Of a DNA stretch of 64,000 nt, positions 49,415 to 57,441 are shown in pieces. The notes under the pieces are model-generated. The model was not told the DNA's origin. It did no database searches and saw nothing but the letters and a program-made list of their open reading frames with translations. The position numbers and the translations under genes are program-made. Each line of letters opens with the position of its first letter. Positions within the stretch are counted from its first letter, which is position 1. The stretch covers positions 434,001 through 498,000 of the forward strand of contig NZ_BNBM01000005.1 of the NCBI RefSeq assembly GCF_014655715.1, in the 5' to 3' direction. The DNA is from Streptomyces lanatus (lineage in GTDB: Bacteria; Actinomycetota; Actinomycetes; Streptomycetales; Streptomycetaceae).

Positions 49415-50536
49415 GTGCGCACTGTCAAAGCGACGGCCGCAGCCGTCACCGTGGCCCTGGCCGCAGGCGCCGTCGGCGTCGCCGCCGGACGGTTCGCCAG
49501 TGGCGCCGCGCTGACGGCGCCCCCGGGCCGGCCCCTGCCCACGGAGCCCCGGCTGACCGTGCACGCCACGGCCGCCGGCCAGATCGCGCTCACCCGCGCC
49601 CTCGCCACCCTGCGACCCGGCACCTACGGTCTCGCCGGCGACGGCTCGCACGCGGTCATCGGGCCCGTCCTCACCACGGCGAACCACTCCGCCGACACCG
49701 TCGTACGACGGCTCGAACGCGTCACCCACGGCACACTCCAGCCCGGTGACAGCGTCTGGCTCACCCCGAACGTGTACGTCGGGAACCCGAGCGCCGCCCT
49801 CGGCCTCGACCACGCCGACATCGACATCCCCGGCGAACTCGGTTCCCTGCCCGCCTGGTTCGTCCCCGGAGCGCGCGACACCTGGGTCATCGCGGTGCAC
49901 GGGCTCGGCACCACCCGCGAACAGGCCATGAACGTCATGGGGTTCCTCAACCGCCGTCACTTCCCGGTCCTCGCCCTCGCCTACCGCGGCGACCTCGGCG
50001 CGCCCCGCCCGCCGGACGGCCTGAACCACCTCGGCGAGACCGAGTGGCGCGACCTGGACGCGGCGATGCGCTACGCCGTGCGGTACGGCGCCGAGCAACT
50101 CGTCCTGCTCGGCTGGTCCACCGGCGCGACCATGGCGCTACGGGCCGCCCAGCACTCGGGGCTGCGCGACCGGGTCTCCGGCCTCGTCCTGGACTCCCCG
50201 GTCCTCAGCTGGGAGACCACGCTCCGCGCCCTCGCCTCGGCCCGCCACACGCCGAGCGCGCTGCTGCCGCTCGCGGTCCGCGCGGCACAGGGCCGCACCG
50301 GCATGAGCCCCGACCGCACCGCCGACGCCCTGGACGACCTCACGGTGCCGACCCTGATCTTCCACGGGCCCGACGACCGGGTCGCCCCCTGGGCCCTCTC
50401 CCGCCGCCTGGCCGACGCCCACCCCAACCTGGTGACCCTCCAGCCGGTCGACCGGGCCCCGCACGCGGGCATGTGGAACGCCGACCCCGAGGCCTACGAG
50501 GAATCCCTGCGGCGCTTCATGACCCCGCTGATGTGA
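49415..50536 (+). CDS. Alpha/beta hydrolase, membrane-anchored or secreted
   Basis: The protein has 373 residues from GTG 49415; the frame is open upstream to 49322, so the start is uncertain. An N-terminal hydrophobic segment (VTVALAAGAVGVAAGRF) may be a signal anchor. The hydrolase domain starts at about residue 160: the oxyanion region is WVIAVHGLGTTREQAM, the nucleophile elbow is LVLLGWSTGATMAL, the acid is in LIFHGPDDRVAPW and the His is in RAPHAGMWN. The substrate is not known. Confidence 0.87.
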   Translation: MRTVKATAAAVTVALAAGAVGVAAGRFASGAALTAPPGRPLPTEPRLTVHATAAGQIALTRALATLRPGTYGLAGDGSHAVIGPVLTTANHSADTVVRRLERVTHGTLQPGDSVWLTPNVYVGNPSAALGLDHADIDIPGELGSLPAWFVPGARDTWVIAVHGLGTTREQAMNVMGFLNRRHFPVLALAYRGDLGAPRPPDGLNHLGETEWRDLDAAMRYAVRYGAEQLVLLGWSTGATMALRAAQHSGLRDRVSGLVLDSPVLSWETTLRALASARHTPSALLPLAVRAAQGRTGMSPDRTADALDDLTVPTLIFHGPDDRVAPWALSRRLADAHPNLVTLQPVDRAPHAGMWNADPEAYEESLRRFMTPLM

Positions 50537-50730
50537 CCTTCGCCGACCGCCTCGGCCGCCGGCCCGCCGACACCCCCTTCCGCACCGGTCCCACAGATTC
50601 CGTTTAAGCCCGTACCACTGGCCTGTTCTCGGCCCTCAGCCGCTCGCGGGACCCCGTGCGTTGGCCATCCCCGTCGCCCCTCGTGACATTCCGTTTGGGT
50701 TTTCGGACCGTCAACCGGAAGACTGCACCC

Positions 50731-52134
50731 GTGACGTCCCGTATCCCGCGCGACTCCAGGCTTCGACTCGTCCGCCCGCGACCCCTGGCCGCCGCCCCCC
50801 GAGCTGTGAACCAGCGGCGCCCACGCCGCCCCGCGCCCCGCCCCCCGGAAGGCACACCGGCCCGGTCCGAGCTGGCCAGAATGGCTCGCTCCGGTCTGGC
50901 CGCCGCGGCCCGTGTCGCCCACTGGGCCGACGCCGCCCTGCGCCCCGGCCGTGACGCCTCGAACGCCGACGGCAAGGGCACCCTCTCCGACGCGACCGCC
51001 GAACGGGCGGCGAGCGACCTCGGCCTGACCGTGGCTCAGGTGCGCGCCGACTGGGACACCGCCCGGCTCGCCGGACTCGTCGAGGTGCACGGCGGCACCG
51101 CCCGGCCCGGCTGGCGGCTGCGCGCCTGGGACCGCGACGACAGCGCCGTGCTGCGCGGCTGGGTCGCCCTGTTCGACGCCTGGTCGCTGGCCCATCCGGA
51201 GCCCGAGGAGCACGGGCACGGCGCCGTGGCGGACGTCGTCTCGGCGCTGCCCCAGGTGCTGTCCTTCCTCCAGCTGTCCGCCGGGCCCGTCCCCGTGGAG
51301 CAGCTCCTGGACCTGCTGGAGCAGCGGGTCACCGAGCTGCGCACCGAGAGATGCGAGATCCCCTACGGGCCCCGGCCCGAGCCGGTCACCGTCCCCGCGG
51401 CCGCCGAGGACCCCTCCCTCGCCCCGCTCCTCGACTGGGCCCTGCACGCCCTGGCCTCCGTCGGTGCCCTCACCTGCGGCGACGGACAGGCCACCCTGAC
51501 CCCGCTCGGCAGCTGGGCGGTGTGGGTCAAGCTGGAGCAGATCTGCGTCGCCGCCCAGAGCCCCGCCGGGAACATCGAGCAGGCCGCCGAGGACATGCTC
51601 CGCGGCTGCGCCCAGCTGCGCCCGAACGCCGCCCGCGACGAGTACCGCGCCTGGCTCGCCGCCCGCCCCGTAGGCAGCGCCGTCACCGAACTCCTGGTCG
51701 CCGCCCGCGGTGACGACGCCCTCCTGCGCGGCCTCGCCTTCGAGGCGCTGCGCGTCGTCGGCGCCCCCGCCGAGCCCGACGTACGTGCCGTCGTCGACGA
51801 GCCGACGCTGCGGCCGTACGCCCTGCTGTGGCTCGCCGAGCACGACGGCGTCGACCCCGAGGACGCCCACGAGGTGCTCACCCGGGACGAGGCCACCTGG
51901 CTGTGGGTCGACACCGCCGCCGCCGTCACCGACCACGGCGAGGCCCCGATGCTCGTACGGCACCTGGAATCCGCGCTCCAGCCGACCGTCCCCGCGCTCC
52001 TCGACGAGGTGCGCGCCGTCGGACACCCGCGCACCGTTCAGGTCCTGGTCGCCCTCGCCGCCGCGCACCCCGACCCCGCCCTCGCGAAGGCCGTCCGCCG
52101 CGCCGCCTTCCAGGTGCACACCGGGGGGAGCTGA
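50731..52134 (+). CDS. Conserved hypothetical protein, helical-repeat-like
   Basis: The protein has 467 residues from GTG 50731 (TSRIPRDSRLRL); the frame is open back to 50656. I do not recognise the family. The first 50 residues are basic and Pro-rich. The rest is rich in Leu/Ala helices. Residues about 85-145 (SDATAERAASDLGLTVAQV) could be a winged-helix-like unit, and residues about 330-460 read like HEAT/Armadillo-type repeats (LLRGLAFEALRVVGAP, VPALLDEVRAVGHPRTVQVL). It appears cytoplasmic. It is the plus-strand neighbour of the hydrolase, with a 194-bp gap. Confidence 0.75.
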   Translation: MTSRIPRDSRLRLVRPRPLAAAPRAVNQRRPRRPAPRPPEGTPARSELARMARSGLAAAARVAHWADAALRPGRDASNADGKGTLSDATAERAASDLGLTVAQVRADWDTARLAGLVEVHGGTARPGWRLRAWDRDDSAVLRGWVALFDAWSLAHPEPEEHGHGAVADVVSALPQVLSFLQLSAGPVPVEQLLDLLEQRVTELRTERCEIPYGPRPEPVTVPAAAEDPSLAPLLDWALHALASVGALTCGDGQATLTPLGSWAVWVKLEQICVAAQSPAGNIEQAAEDMLRGCAQLRPNAARDEYRAWLAARPVGSAVTELLVAARGDDALLRGLAFEALRVVGAPAEPDVRAVVDEPTLRPYALLWLAEHDGVDPEDAHEVLTRDEATWLWVDTAAAVTDHGEAPMLVRHLESALQPTVPALLDEVRAVGHPRTVQVLVALAAAHPDPALAKAVRRAAFQVHTGGS

Positions 52135-52147
52135 ACCGGAGCGGCGC

Positions 52148-52570
52148 TCAGCCTCTGATCTCGGGGGCGTACGTGCCGAAGCTCCACACATTGCCCTCCA
52201 GGTCGCGGGCCATGTAGTCCCGTGAGCCGTAGTCCTGGTCCGTCGGGGGCATCAGGATCTCCGCGCCCTGCTCCACGGCCCGCCGGTGGTGTGCGTCGAC
52301 GTCCGCCACGACGACGTACACCCCGGTCGTGCCCGAGTCCTTCATCACCTTGTCGAAGGCGCTGCCGGTGCCCTTCGAGCCGAGCATCACCGCGCCGTTG
52401 CCCTGCGCCAGCTCGGCGTGCCCCACCTTGCCGTCGTCGGTCTCGTAGACCGCCAGCTCCGTGAAGCCGAAGGCCTCCGTGAGCTGCCTGATCGCCGCCT
52501 TCGCGTCCGCGTACAGCAGCGTCGGGTAGATGCTCGGACGCCCCTGATTCGTGCCTGCCATGCCGATCAC
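52148..52570 (-). CDS. VOC family (glyoxalase-like) protein
   Basis: This 140-residue vicinal-oxygen-chelate protein has the paired beta-alpha-beta-beta-beta units IYPTLLYADAKAAIRQLTEAFGF and VYVVVADVDAHHRRAVEQGAEIL. It ends in DYMARDLEGNVWSFGTY, as in the PhnB/bleomycin-resistance-like branch. The start may be 52570 or the ATG at 52561 (MAGTNQG). Members bind metals and small ligands or antibiotics; the substrate is unknown. It is convergent with the preceding gene and shares its intergenic space with the ABC-F promoter. Confidence 0.88.
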   Translation of the reverse strand: MIGMAGTNQGRPSIYPTLLYADAKAAIRQLTEAFGFTELAVYETDDGKVGHAELAQGNGAVMLGSKGTGSAFDKVMKDSGTTGVYVVVADVDAHHRRAVEQGAEILMPPTDQDYGSRDYMARDLEGNVWSFGTYAPEIRG

Positions 52571-52680
52571 TCCCTCGTGGCCGGATTGCCGGAAATCTCA
52601 GTCTGGCACCCGCCACTGACAACGCGCGGACGAGACGAACCGAACACCCGATCCCAGGAAAAGTGGTTGCACGGCCCCGT

Positions 52681-52686
52681 TAGACT
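52681..52686 (+). promoter_or_regulatory. -10 element of leaderless ABC-F leader transcript
   Basis: TAGACT lies 6 bases before the ATG of the leader peptide, so transcription would begin at or next to that ATG. No -35 at normal spacing is evident, which is common in Streptomyces. Confidence 0.45.
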
Positions 52687-52692
52687 GGCCCC

Positions 52693-52716
52693 ATGGCCAT
52701 TCTCCTCGCGCATTAG
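52693..52716 (+). CDS. Seven-residue leader peptide MAILLAH upstream of ABC-F gene
   Basis: ATG GCC ATT CTC CTC GCG CAT TAG is a complete 7-codon frame, 57 bp upstream of the ABC-F start. It has a -10-like element placed so that the ATG would be at the 5' end of the mRNA. ABC-F and other ribosome-linked resistance genes are often induced through ribosome stalling on such short leaders. Whether this one stalls is inference. It is too short for homology. Confidence 0.5.
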   Translation: MAILLAH

Positions 52717-52773
52717 ACAGCGGGAACGTCCTCAGCCGCCCACCCGCCACCTTCCCCGCCCTGGAGTCTGTCC

Positions 52774-54372
52774 GTGATCTCCGCATCCGGTATCGAGCTG
52801 CGCGCCGGTGCGCGCGTCCTCATCGAATCCGCGTCCTTCCGCATCACCAAGGGCGACCGCATCGGCCTGGTCGGTCGTAACGGCGCCGGCAAGACGACCC
52901 TCACCAAGTGCCTCGCCGGCGAGGGCATCCCCGCCGGCGGCACCATCACCCGCTCCGGCGAGGTCGGCTACCTCCCGCAGGACCCCCGCACCGGCGACCT
53001 CGACGTCCTCGCCCGCGACCGTGTCCTGTCCGCGCGCGGCCTCGACGTACTGATCCGCAAGATGCGGGAGAACGAACAGCGCATCGCCAACGGCCAGGGC
53101 GCCACCCGCGAGAAGGCCCTCAAGCAGTACGAGCGCCAGGAGACGGAGTTCCTCACCAAGGGCGGGTACTCCGCCGAGGCCGAGGCCGCCACCATCGCCG
53201 CCGCGCTCAACCTGCCCGACCGGGTGCTCGGCCAGCCGCTGCACACCCTCTCCGGCGGTCAGCGCCGCCGTATCGAGCTCGCCCGCATCCTGTTCTCCGA
53301 CGCGGACACCCTGCTGCTCGACGAGCCCACGAACCACCTCGACGCCGACTCGATCGTCTGGCTGCGGGACTACCTGAAGACCTACCGCGGCGGCTTCATC
53401 GTGATCTCCCACGATGTCGAACTCGTCGACACGGTCGTCAACAAGGTGTTCTACCTGGACGCCAACCGCGCCCAGATCGACATCTACAACATGGGCTGGA
53501 AGCTCTACCAGCAGCAGCGCGAGGCCGACGAGAAGCGCCGCAAGCGCGAGCGGCAGAACGCCGAGAAGAAGGCCGCCGCGCTCAACGCCCAGGCCGACAA
53601 GATGCGCGCCAAGGCCACCAAGACGGTCGCCGCGCAGAACATGGCCAAGCGCGCCGACCGGCTGCTCGCCGGCCTGGAGGCCGTACGCGCCTCCGACAAG
53701 GTCGCCAAGCTGCGCTTCCCCGAGCCCGCGCCGTGCGGCAAGACCCCACTCACCGCCGAGGGCCTGTCGAAGTCGTACGGCTCCCTGGAGATCTTCACCG
53801 ACGTCGACCTGGCCATCGACAAGGGCTCCAGAGTCGTCATCCTCGGCCTGAACGGCGCCGGCAAGACCACCCTGCTCCGCCTCCTCGGCGGCGTAGAGAA
53901 GCCCGACACCGGCGAGGTCATCGAGGGCCACGGCCTCAAGCTCGGCTACTACGCCCAGGAGCACGAGACCCTCGACCCGGAGCGCTCGGTCCTGGAGAAC
54001 ATGCGCTCGTCCGCCCCCGACCTGGACCTCGTCGAGGTCCGCAAGGTGCTCGGTTCGTTCCTGTTCTCCGGCGACGACGTCGACAAGCCCGCCGGTGTCC
54101 TCTCCGGCGGCGAGAAGACCCGTCTCGCCCTCGCCACCCTGGTGGTGTCGTCGGCGAACGTCCTCCTCCTCGACGAGCCCACCAACAACCTCGACCCGGC
54201 CAGCCGCGAGGAGATCCTCGGCGCGCTGCGCACCTACAAGGGCGCCGTCGTCCTCGTCACCCACGACGAGGGCGCCGTCGAGGCGCTCCAGCCGGAGCGG
54301 ATCATTCTGCTTCCGGACGGTGTCGAGGATCTGTGGGGCGCCGATTACGCGGATCTCGTCGCCCTCGCTTGA
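52774..54372 (+). CDS. ABC-F family ATPase (translation factor/ribosome protection type)
   Basis: This soluble protein has 532 residues with two ATPase domains and no membrane part. Domain 1: Walker A LVGRNGAGKTTLTKCLAG, signature TLSGGQRRRIELARIL, Walker B TLLLDEPTNHLDADSI. Domain 2: Walker A ILGLNGAGKTTLLRLLGG, signature VLSGGEKTRLALATL, Walker B VLLLDEPTNNLDPASREEI. Between them is the P-site tRNA interaction motif linker (about 245-310), a charged helix pair rich in Lys/Arg (READEKRRKRERQNAEKKAA). ABC-F proteins act at the ribosomal E site to rescue stalled or drug-bound ribosomes. Start GTG 52774 has GGAG 7 bases before it. Confidence 0.94.
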   Translation: MISASGIELRAGARVLIESASFRITKGDRIGLVGRNGAGKTTLTKCLAGEGIPAGGTITRSGEVGYLPQDPRTGDLDVLARDRVLSARGLDVLIRKMRENEQRIANGQGATREKALKQYERQETEFLTKGGYSAEAEAATIAAALNLPDRVLGQPLHTLSGGQRRRIELARILFSDADTLLLDEPTNHLDADSIVWLRDYLKTYRGGFIVISHDVELVDTVVNKVFYLDANRAQIDIYNMGWKLYQQQREADEKRRKRERQNAEKKAAALNAQADKMRAKATKTVAAQNMAKRADRLLAGLEAVRASDKVAKLRFPEPAPCGKTPLTAEGLSKSYGSLEIFTDVDLAIDKGSRVVILGLNGAGKTTLLRLLGGVEKPDTGEVIEGHGLKLGYYAQEHETLDPERSVLENMRSSAPDLDLVEVRKVLGSFLFSGDDVDKPAGVLSGGEKTRLALATLVVSSANVLLLDEPTNNLDPASREEILGALRTYKGAVVLVTHDEGAVEALQPERIILLPDGVEDLWGADYADLVALA

Positions 54373-54438
54373 TCGAATGCGTGATCAACAGGCTATGGAT
54401 CATTCGGCCCATCGGTGATCCATCATCTGTGTGAGATC
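54371..54438. promoter_or_regulatory. Cluster of five GATC sites upstream of gbn
   Basis: GATC occurs at 54371, 54383, 54398, 54417 and 54435, spaced 12-19 bp. In DNA this GC-rich about 0.2 would be expected in 68 bp. Gbn, the product of the next gene, is a GATC-binding nucleoid protein, as I recall for S. coelicolor SCO1839. A further GATC lies at 54665, 43 bp before the gbn start. Confidence 0.6.
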
Positions 54439-54707
54439 TCCTCGTACCGAGGTGTGTGCTACATCGAATTCGCGGCCGAGTCCTTTATCGACAAGGGCTC
54501 GGCCGTCGTGCTGCTCTGACCTGGGGGTTCGTAAAAGAACCCGTTCGGCCGTACGGACAGCAGATGGTGGAATTTGCAATTCCGCTTGTGGGGATGTGCT
54601 CCTGTCGTCAAAACCATGTCTCACGGACCTTGCCGAATGGGTGGCCATGAAGGCCCGGAGGGGTGATCATGAGGAGACCAGAGCGCACTTCCCATGAGGA
54701 GGCACGG
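54373..54707. other. Gene-free region between ABC-F and gbn
   Basis: This 335-bp gap holds the GATC cluster, a perfect 8-bp hairpin ATGGATCA/TGATCCAT at 54395-54423, a strong terminator-like hairpin at 54474-54504 and a 6-bp hairpin GGGTTC/GAACCC at 54525-54542. It then holds an AT-richer stretch near 54560-54590 that probably contains the gbn promoter. The short open frames across it have no coding character. Confidence 0.6.
54474..54504 (+). terminator. Terminator hairpin after ABC-F gene
   Basis: GGCCGAGTCCTT and AAGGGCTCGGCC pair as a 12-bp stem with a single G-U pair and a 7-base loop, about 100 bp after the ABC-F stop. Confidence 0.65.
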
Positions 54708-54929
54708 GTGGCCGAGACTCTGAAGAAGGGCAGCCGGGTAACCGGCGCCGCGCGCGACAAGCTCGCGGCAGACCTGAAGAAGAAGTACGACTCCGGTGCG
54801 AGCATTCGGGCGCTGGCCGAAGAGACCGGCCGCTCGTATGGCTTCGTACACCGGATGCTCAGCGAATCGGGCGTCACGCTTCGTGGGCGTGGCGGGGCGA
54901 CGCGGGGCAAGAAGGCCGCTTCGTCCTGA
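54708..54929 (+). CDS. gbn: Gbn-like GATC-binding nucleoid-associated protein
   Basis: This small basic DNA-binding protein has 73 residues from GTG 54708, preceded by GAGGAGG. Lys-rich N-terminal helix (ETLKKGSRVTGAARDKLAAD), then a single helix-turn-helix at about residues 29-55 (GASIRALAEETGRSYGFVHR), then a basic Gly/Arg tail (RGRGGATRGKKAASS). It matches what I recall of S. coelicolor SCO1839 (Gbn), which binds GATC-containing sites genome-wide and affects development. The gene lies between an ABC-F ATPase and an enoyl-CoA hydratase, as I recall for that locus. An upstream in-frame ATG at 54663 would add 15 residues before the SD and is unlikely. Confidence 0.85.
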   Translation: MAETLKKGSRVTGAARDKLAADLKKKYDSGASIRALAEETGRSYGFVHRMLSESGVTLRGRGGATRGKKAASS

Positions 54930-54959
54930 GCCCGGGCGGCCCATCGGCTTCGATGGTGG

Positions 54960-54991
54960 CCACCCGGTCGGTCGTCTGATCGACCGGGTGG
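54960..54991 (+). terminator. Terminator hairpin after gbn
   Basis: CCACCCGGTCG and CGACCGGGTGG form a perfect 11-bp stem with a 10-base loop, 30 bp after the gbn stop. It separates gbn from the enoyl-CoA hydratase gene. Confidence 0.8.
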
Positions 54992-55061
54992 TTACTGTGC
55001 AGTCACTTAGAGGATGCCTCTCCGGCATCCCCAGGATGACCGCACGCATCGGAGGCACCCC

Positions 55062-55865
55062 ATGGCTTCGCCCGACCAGGACCTCGCTCCCCTGCTCGAC
55101 AAGAACGGCGTACGGCTCACCGTCGACGGCGCGATCGCCACGGTGACGCTGAACAACCCGGCCAAGCGCAATGCGCAGAGCCCCGCCATGTGGCGGACGC
55201 TCGCGGAGGCCGGGCGGGTTCTGCCGGGCAATGTGCGGGTCGTCGTGCTGCGCGGTGAGGGGAAATCCTTCTCCGCCGGCCTCGACCGGCAGATGTTCAC
55301 GCCTGAGGGAATCGAGGGCGAGCCGTCCTTCATCGACCTCGCGCGCAGCAGCGACGGTGAACTCGACGCTGCCATCGCCGAGTTCCAGGACGGCTTCACC
55401 TGGTGGCGGCGCAACGACCTCGTGTCGATCGCCGCCGTACAGGGCCATGCCATCGGGGCGGGCTTCCAGCTCGCGCTCGCCTGTGACGTGCGCGTCGTCG
55501 CCGACGACGTGCAGTTCGCCATGCGCGAGACCAGCCTCGGGCTTGTGCCCGACCTGACGGGCACGCATCCGCTCGTCGGCCTGGTCGGCTACGGCCGTGC
55601 GCTGGAGATCTGCGTCACGGGCCGCTCCGTGCTGGCCGAGGAGGCCGTGAGCAGCGGCCTCGCCAACCTCGCGGTGCCCGCCGACCAGCTCGACGACGCC
55701 GTACGGGACCTGGCGGGGGCGATCGTCGCCGCGCCGCGCGACGCGGTCATCGAGACCAAGGCGCTGATTCGTGGTGCCGTGGACCGCACCTACGACGAGC
55801 AGCGCGGTGCCGAGCGGGCCGCGCAGGCGCGTCGGCTGCGGGACCTGGCCGGCCTCGGAGAGTGA
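55062..55865 (+). CDS. Enoyl-CoA hydratase/isomerase family protein
   Basis: This crotonase-fold enzyme has 267 residues from the ATG at 55062 (GGAGG upstream). VTLNNPAKRNAQSPAMWRTL starts the fold. VVVLRGEGKSFSAGLDRQMF is the first oxyanion-hole strand, and VQGHAIGAGFQLALACDVRVVADDVQFAM holds the second oxyanion glycine and the acyl-CoA pocket. TSLGLVPDLTGTHPLVGLVG contains an Asp where hydratases have the second catalytic Glu, so the exact reaction (hydration, isomerisation or other) is uncertain. Confidence 0.9.
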   Translation: MASPDQDLAPLLDKNGVRLTVDGAIATVTLNNPAKRNAQSPAMWRTLAEAGRVLPGNVRVVVLRGEGKSFSAGLDRQMFTPEGIEGEPSFIDLARSSDGELDAAIAEFQDGFTWWRRNDLVSIAAVQGHAIGAGFQLALACDVRVVADDVQFAMRETSLGLVPDLTGTHPLVGLVGYGRALEICVTGRSVLAEEAVSSGLANLAVPADQLDDAVRDLAGAIVAAPRDAVIETKALIRGAVDRTYDEQRGAERAAQARRLRDLAGLGE

Positions 55866-55878
55866 CGTAGGCGCCGCC

Positions 55879-56655
55879 TCAGCCGACGGCCGTCACCAGG
55901 ACCGCCACCGTCGGATGATCCGGCATGGCCGCGCGCACCCTCTTACGGACCTCCCGGGCCACATCCAGCGCCCGGTGGTCCGCGCGCACCGCGATCTCCA
56001 CCCGCACATGCCGGTGCGGCAAGGCGGCCGTGCCCTGCCGCTTCTCGATGTGCACCGCCTGCCCCAACCCGCCCAGAGCGGCGGTCAGTCGCTCCACCCC
56101 GGGCACCGCCAGGGCCGCGGCGGCGACACGCTCCTCGTCGGCGTGCGCGGGCTCGGCGGCACGCGCCGGCTCCGGCGGCCGTACGGAATCCGGCTCGGCG
56201 TCCTCATCGAGCAGGGCCGTCACCCGTAGGTCCACCTCGGTCACCGTCAGGCCGAGACGTTCCGTCGCCGCCGTGGTCAGCAGCGCGCGCAGCCGGTCGG
56301 CCGTCGTCGGCAGCGGCTCGGCCGCCGTCGCCGCGAAGTCGGCCGACACCCGCAGCGGGCCCGGCGGCAGGGCGCTGGGCGGCGGCGGTACGGCCGCCTC
56401 GTGGGCGTCCTCCGGATCGGTGAGCGCGATCCGCAGCGCGTCCAGACGTACCCCGCGCATGCCCCCGGCCGCACGCCGCAGCACCGCCTCGGCCGCCCCC
56501 TCGGAGATCCACGCACCGTCCCGCGCGCCGCCCAGCGGCAGCAGCCTGCCGAGCCCCACCTGGTTCCGGATCGCCCGCCCGTCACCCACCGCCGCCCTAT
56601 TCGAAGGCGCTGCGCGCCGCCCCCCTTGTCCAGTCCACCGGTCCGCCGTAGTCAT
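55879..56655 (-). CDS. Conserved hypothetical protein divergent from Asp23 operon
   Basis: The protein has 258 residues from the ATG at 56655 (MTTADRW). I know no functional assignment; relatives in Streptomyces carry uninformative names. The central part (DRLRALLTTAATERLGLTVTEVDLRVTALLDED) and C-terminal part (PHRHVRVEIAVRADHRALDVAREVRKRVRAAM) resemble the alpha-beta pattern of Asp23/Gls24 domains, which alternate a helix with VxVEIxVxxG strands. It is divergent from the Asp23 operon with an 88-bp gap, so shared control and a related envelope role are plausible. Confidence 0.75.
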   Translation of the reverse strand: MTTADRWTGQGGRRAAPSNRAAVGDGRAIRNQVGLGRLLPLGGARDGAWISEGAAEAVLRRAAGGMRGVRLDALRIALTDPEDAHEAAVPPPPSALPPGPLRVSADFAATAAEPLPTTADRLRALLTTAATERLGLTVTEVDLRVTALLDEDAEPDSVRPPEPARAAEPAHADEERVAAAALAVPGVERLTAALGGLGQAVHIEKRQGTAALPHRHVRVEIAVRADHRALDVAREVRKRVRAAMPDHPTVAVLVTAVG

Positions 56656-56743
56656 TCCTCCAGCCTGCCCCATCCCCGGGGCGCCGCGGGGCAACCGCAC
56701 TTACGGTGGTCGAAGGAACGACAAACCGAAGGGACGTACGGCG

Positions 56744-57220
56744 ATGACCGAAACGGAGCAGAACCGGACGCAGAACCCTGAGGAGACGGTGGCGCCGTCA
56801 CGCAGGACCACCAAGCGCGGCGGCGGCGATCCGGCGAGCCGTGGACGTACCACCATCGCCGACGGCGTCGTGGAGAAGATCGCCGGACTCGCGGCACGCG
56901 ACGTGGTCGGTGTGCACGCGATGGGCAGCGGGATCAGCCGCACCTTCGGCGCCGTACGGGAACGGGTGCCCGGCACGTCGAAATCCGTGACCCGAGGCGT
57001 CAAGGCCGAGGTCGGCGAGGTGCAGACCGCGCTCGACCTGGAGATCGTCGTCGACTACGGCGTGTCCATCGCCGATGTGGCCCGGGCCGTACGGGAGAAC
57101 GTGATCGCCGGCGTCGAGCGGATGACGGGCCTGGAGGTCGTCGAGGTCAACATCGCGGTGAGTGATGTGAAGCTGCCCGAGGAAGAGGAAGAAGAGCCGG
57201 AGCAGCCCCGGATCCAGTGA
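56744..57220 (+). CDS. Asp23/Gls24 family envelope stress protein
   Basis: The protein has 158 residues from the ATG at 56744. The Asp23 domain is at about 40-145: RTTIADGVVEKIAGLAARDVVGVHAMG, LDLEIVVDYGVSIADVARAVRENVIAGVERMTGLEVVEVNI (in parts), the diagnostic order. The N-terminus is disordered and charged, and the C-terminus is an acidic tail (EEEEEEPEQP). In firmicutes Asp23 is a membrane-associated cell-envelope stress protein tethered by AmaP, which is encoded at the end of this operon. First of five genes. Confidence 0.92.
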   Translation: MTETEQNRTQNPEETVAPSRRTTKRGGGDPASRGRTTIADGVVEKIAGLAARDVVGVHAMGSGISRTFGAVRERVPGTSKSVTRGVKAEVGEVQTALDLEIVVDYGVSIADVARAVRENVIAGVERMTGLEVVEVNIAVSDVKLPEEEEEEPEQPRIQ

Positions 57221-57249
57221 CGGCACCGGCAACCTGAACGGAGGGCACC

Positions 57250-57441
57250 ATGGGCATGGCCGTGATCGGCATGATCGTCGGCATGGCGTTGGGCTTCGCC
57301 GGGTACTTCGGCGGGTTCGGCGCCTTCCTGCTGGTCGCGGTGCTGGGCGCCGTCGGGTTCGGCGTCGGCCGGTTCCTGGAGGGCGACTACGAGCTCGGCG
57401 ACTTCTTCCGCCGGCGTGACGGCCGACGCGACCGGCGGTGA
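57250..57441 (+). CDS. Small membrane protein of the Asp23 operon
   Basis: This 63-residue protein has one long or two short hydrophobic helices (AVIGMIVGMALGFAGYFGGFGAFLLVAVLGAVGFGVG) with GxxxG-type packing, ending in a basic tail (RRRDGRRDRR). It resembles DUF2273-type small proteins found beside Asp23 genes in other Gram-positives. The start ATG 57250 follows GGAGGGCACC. Its stop overlaps the next gene start (GTGA). Confidence 0.85.
   Translation: MGMAVIGMIVGMALGFAGYFGGFGAFLLVAVLGAVGFGVGRFLEGDYELGDFFRRRDGRRDRR

Noticed and set aside
54431..54697. Short frames between the ABC-F gene and gbn
   Set aside because: They cross two strong hairpins and show no third-position GC bias.
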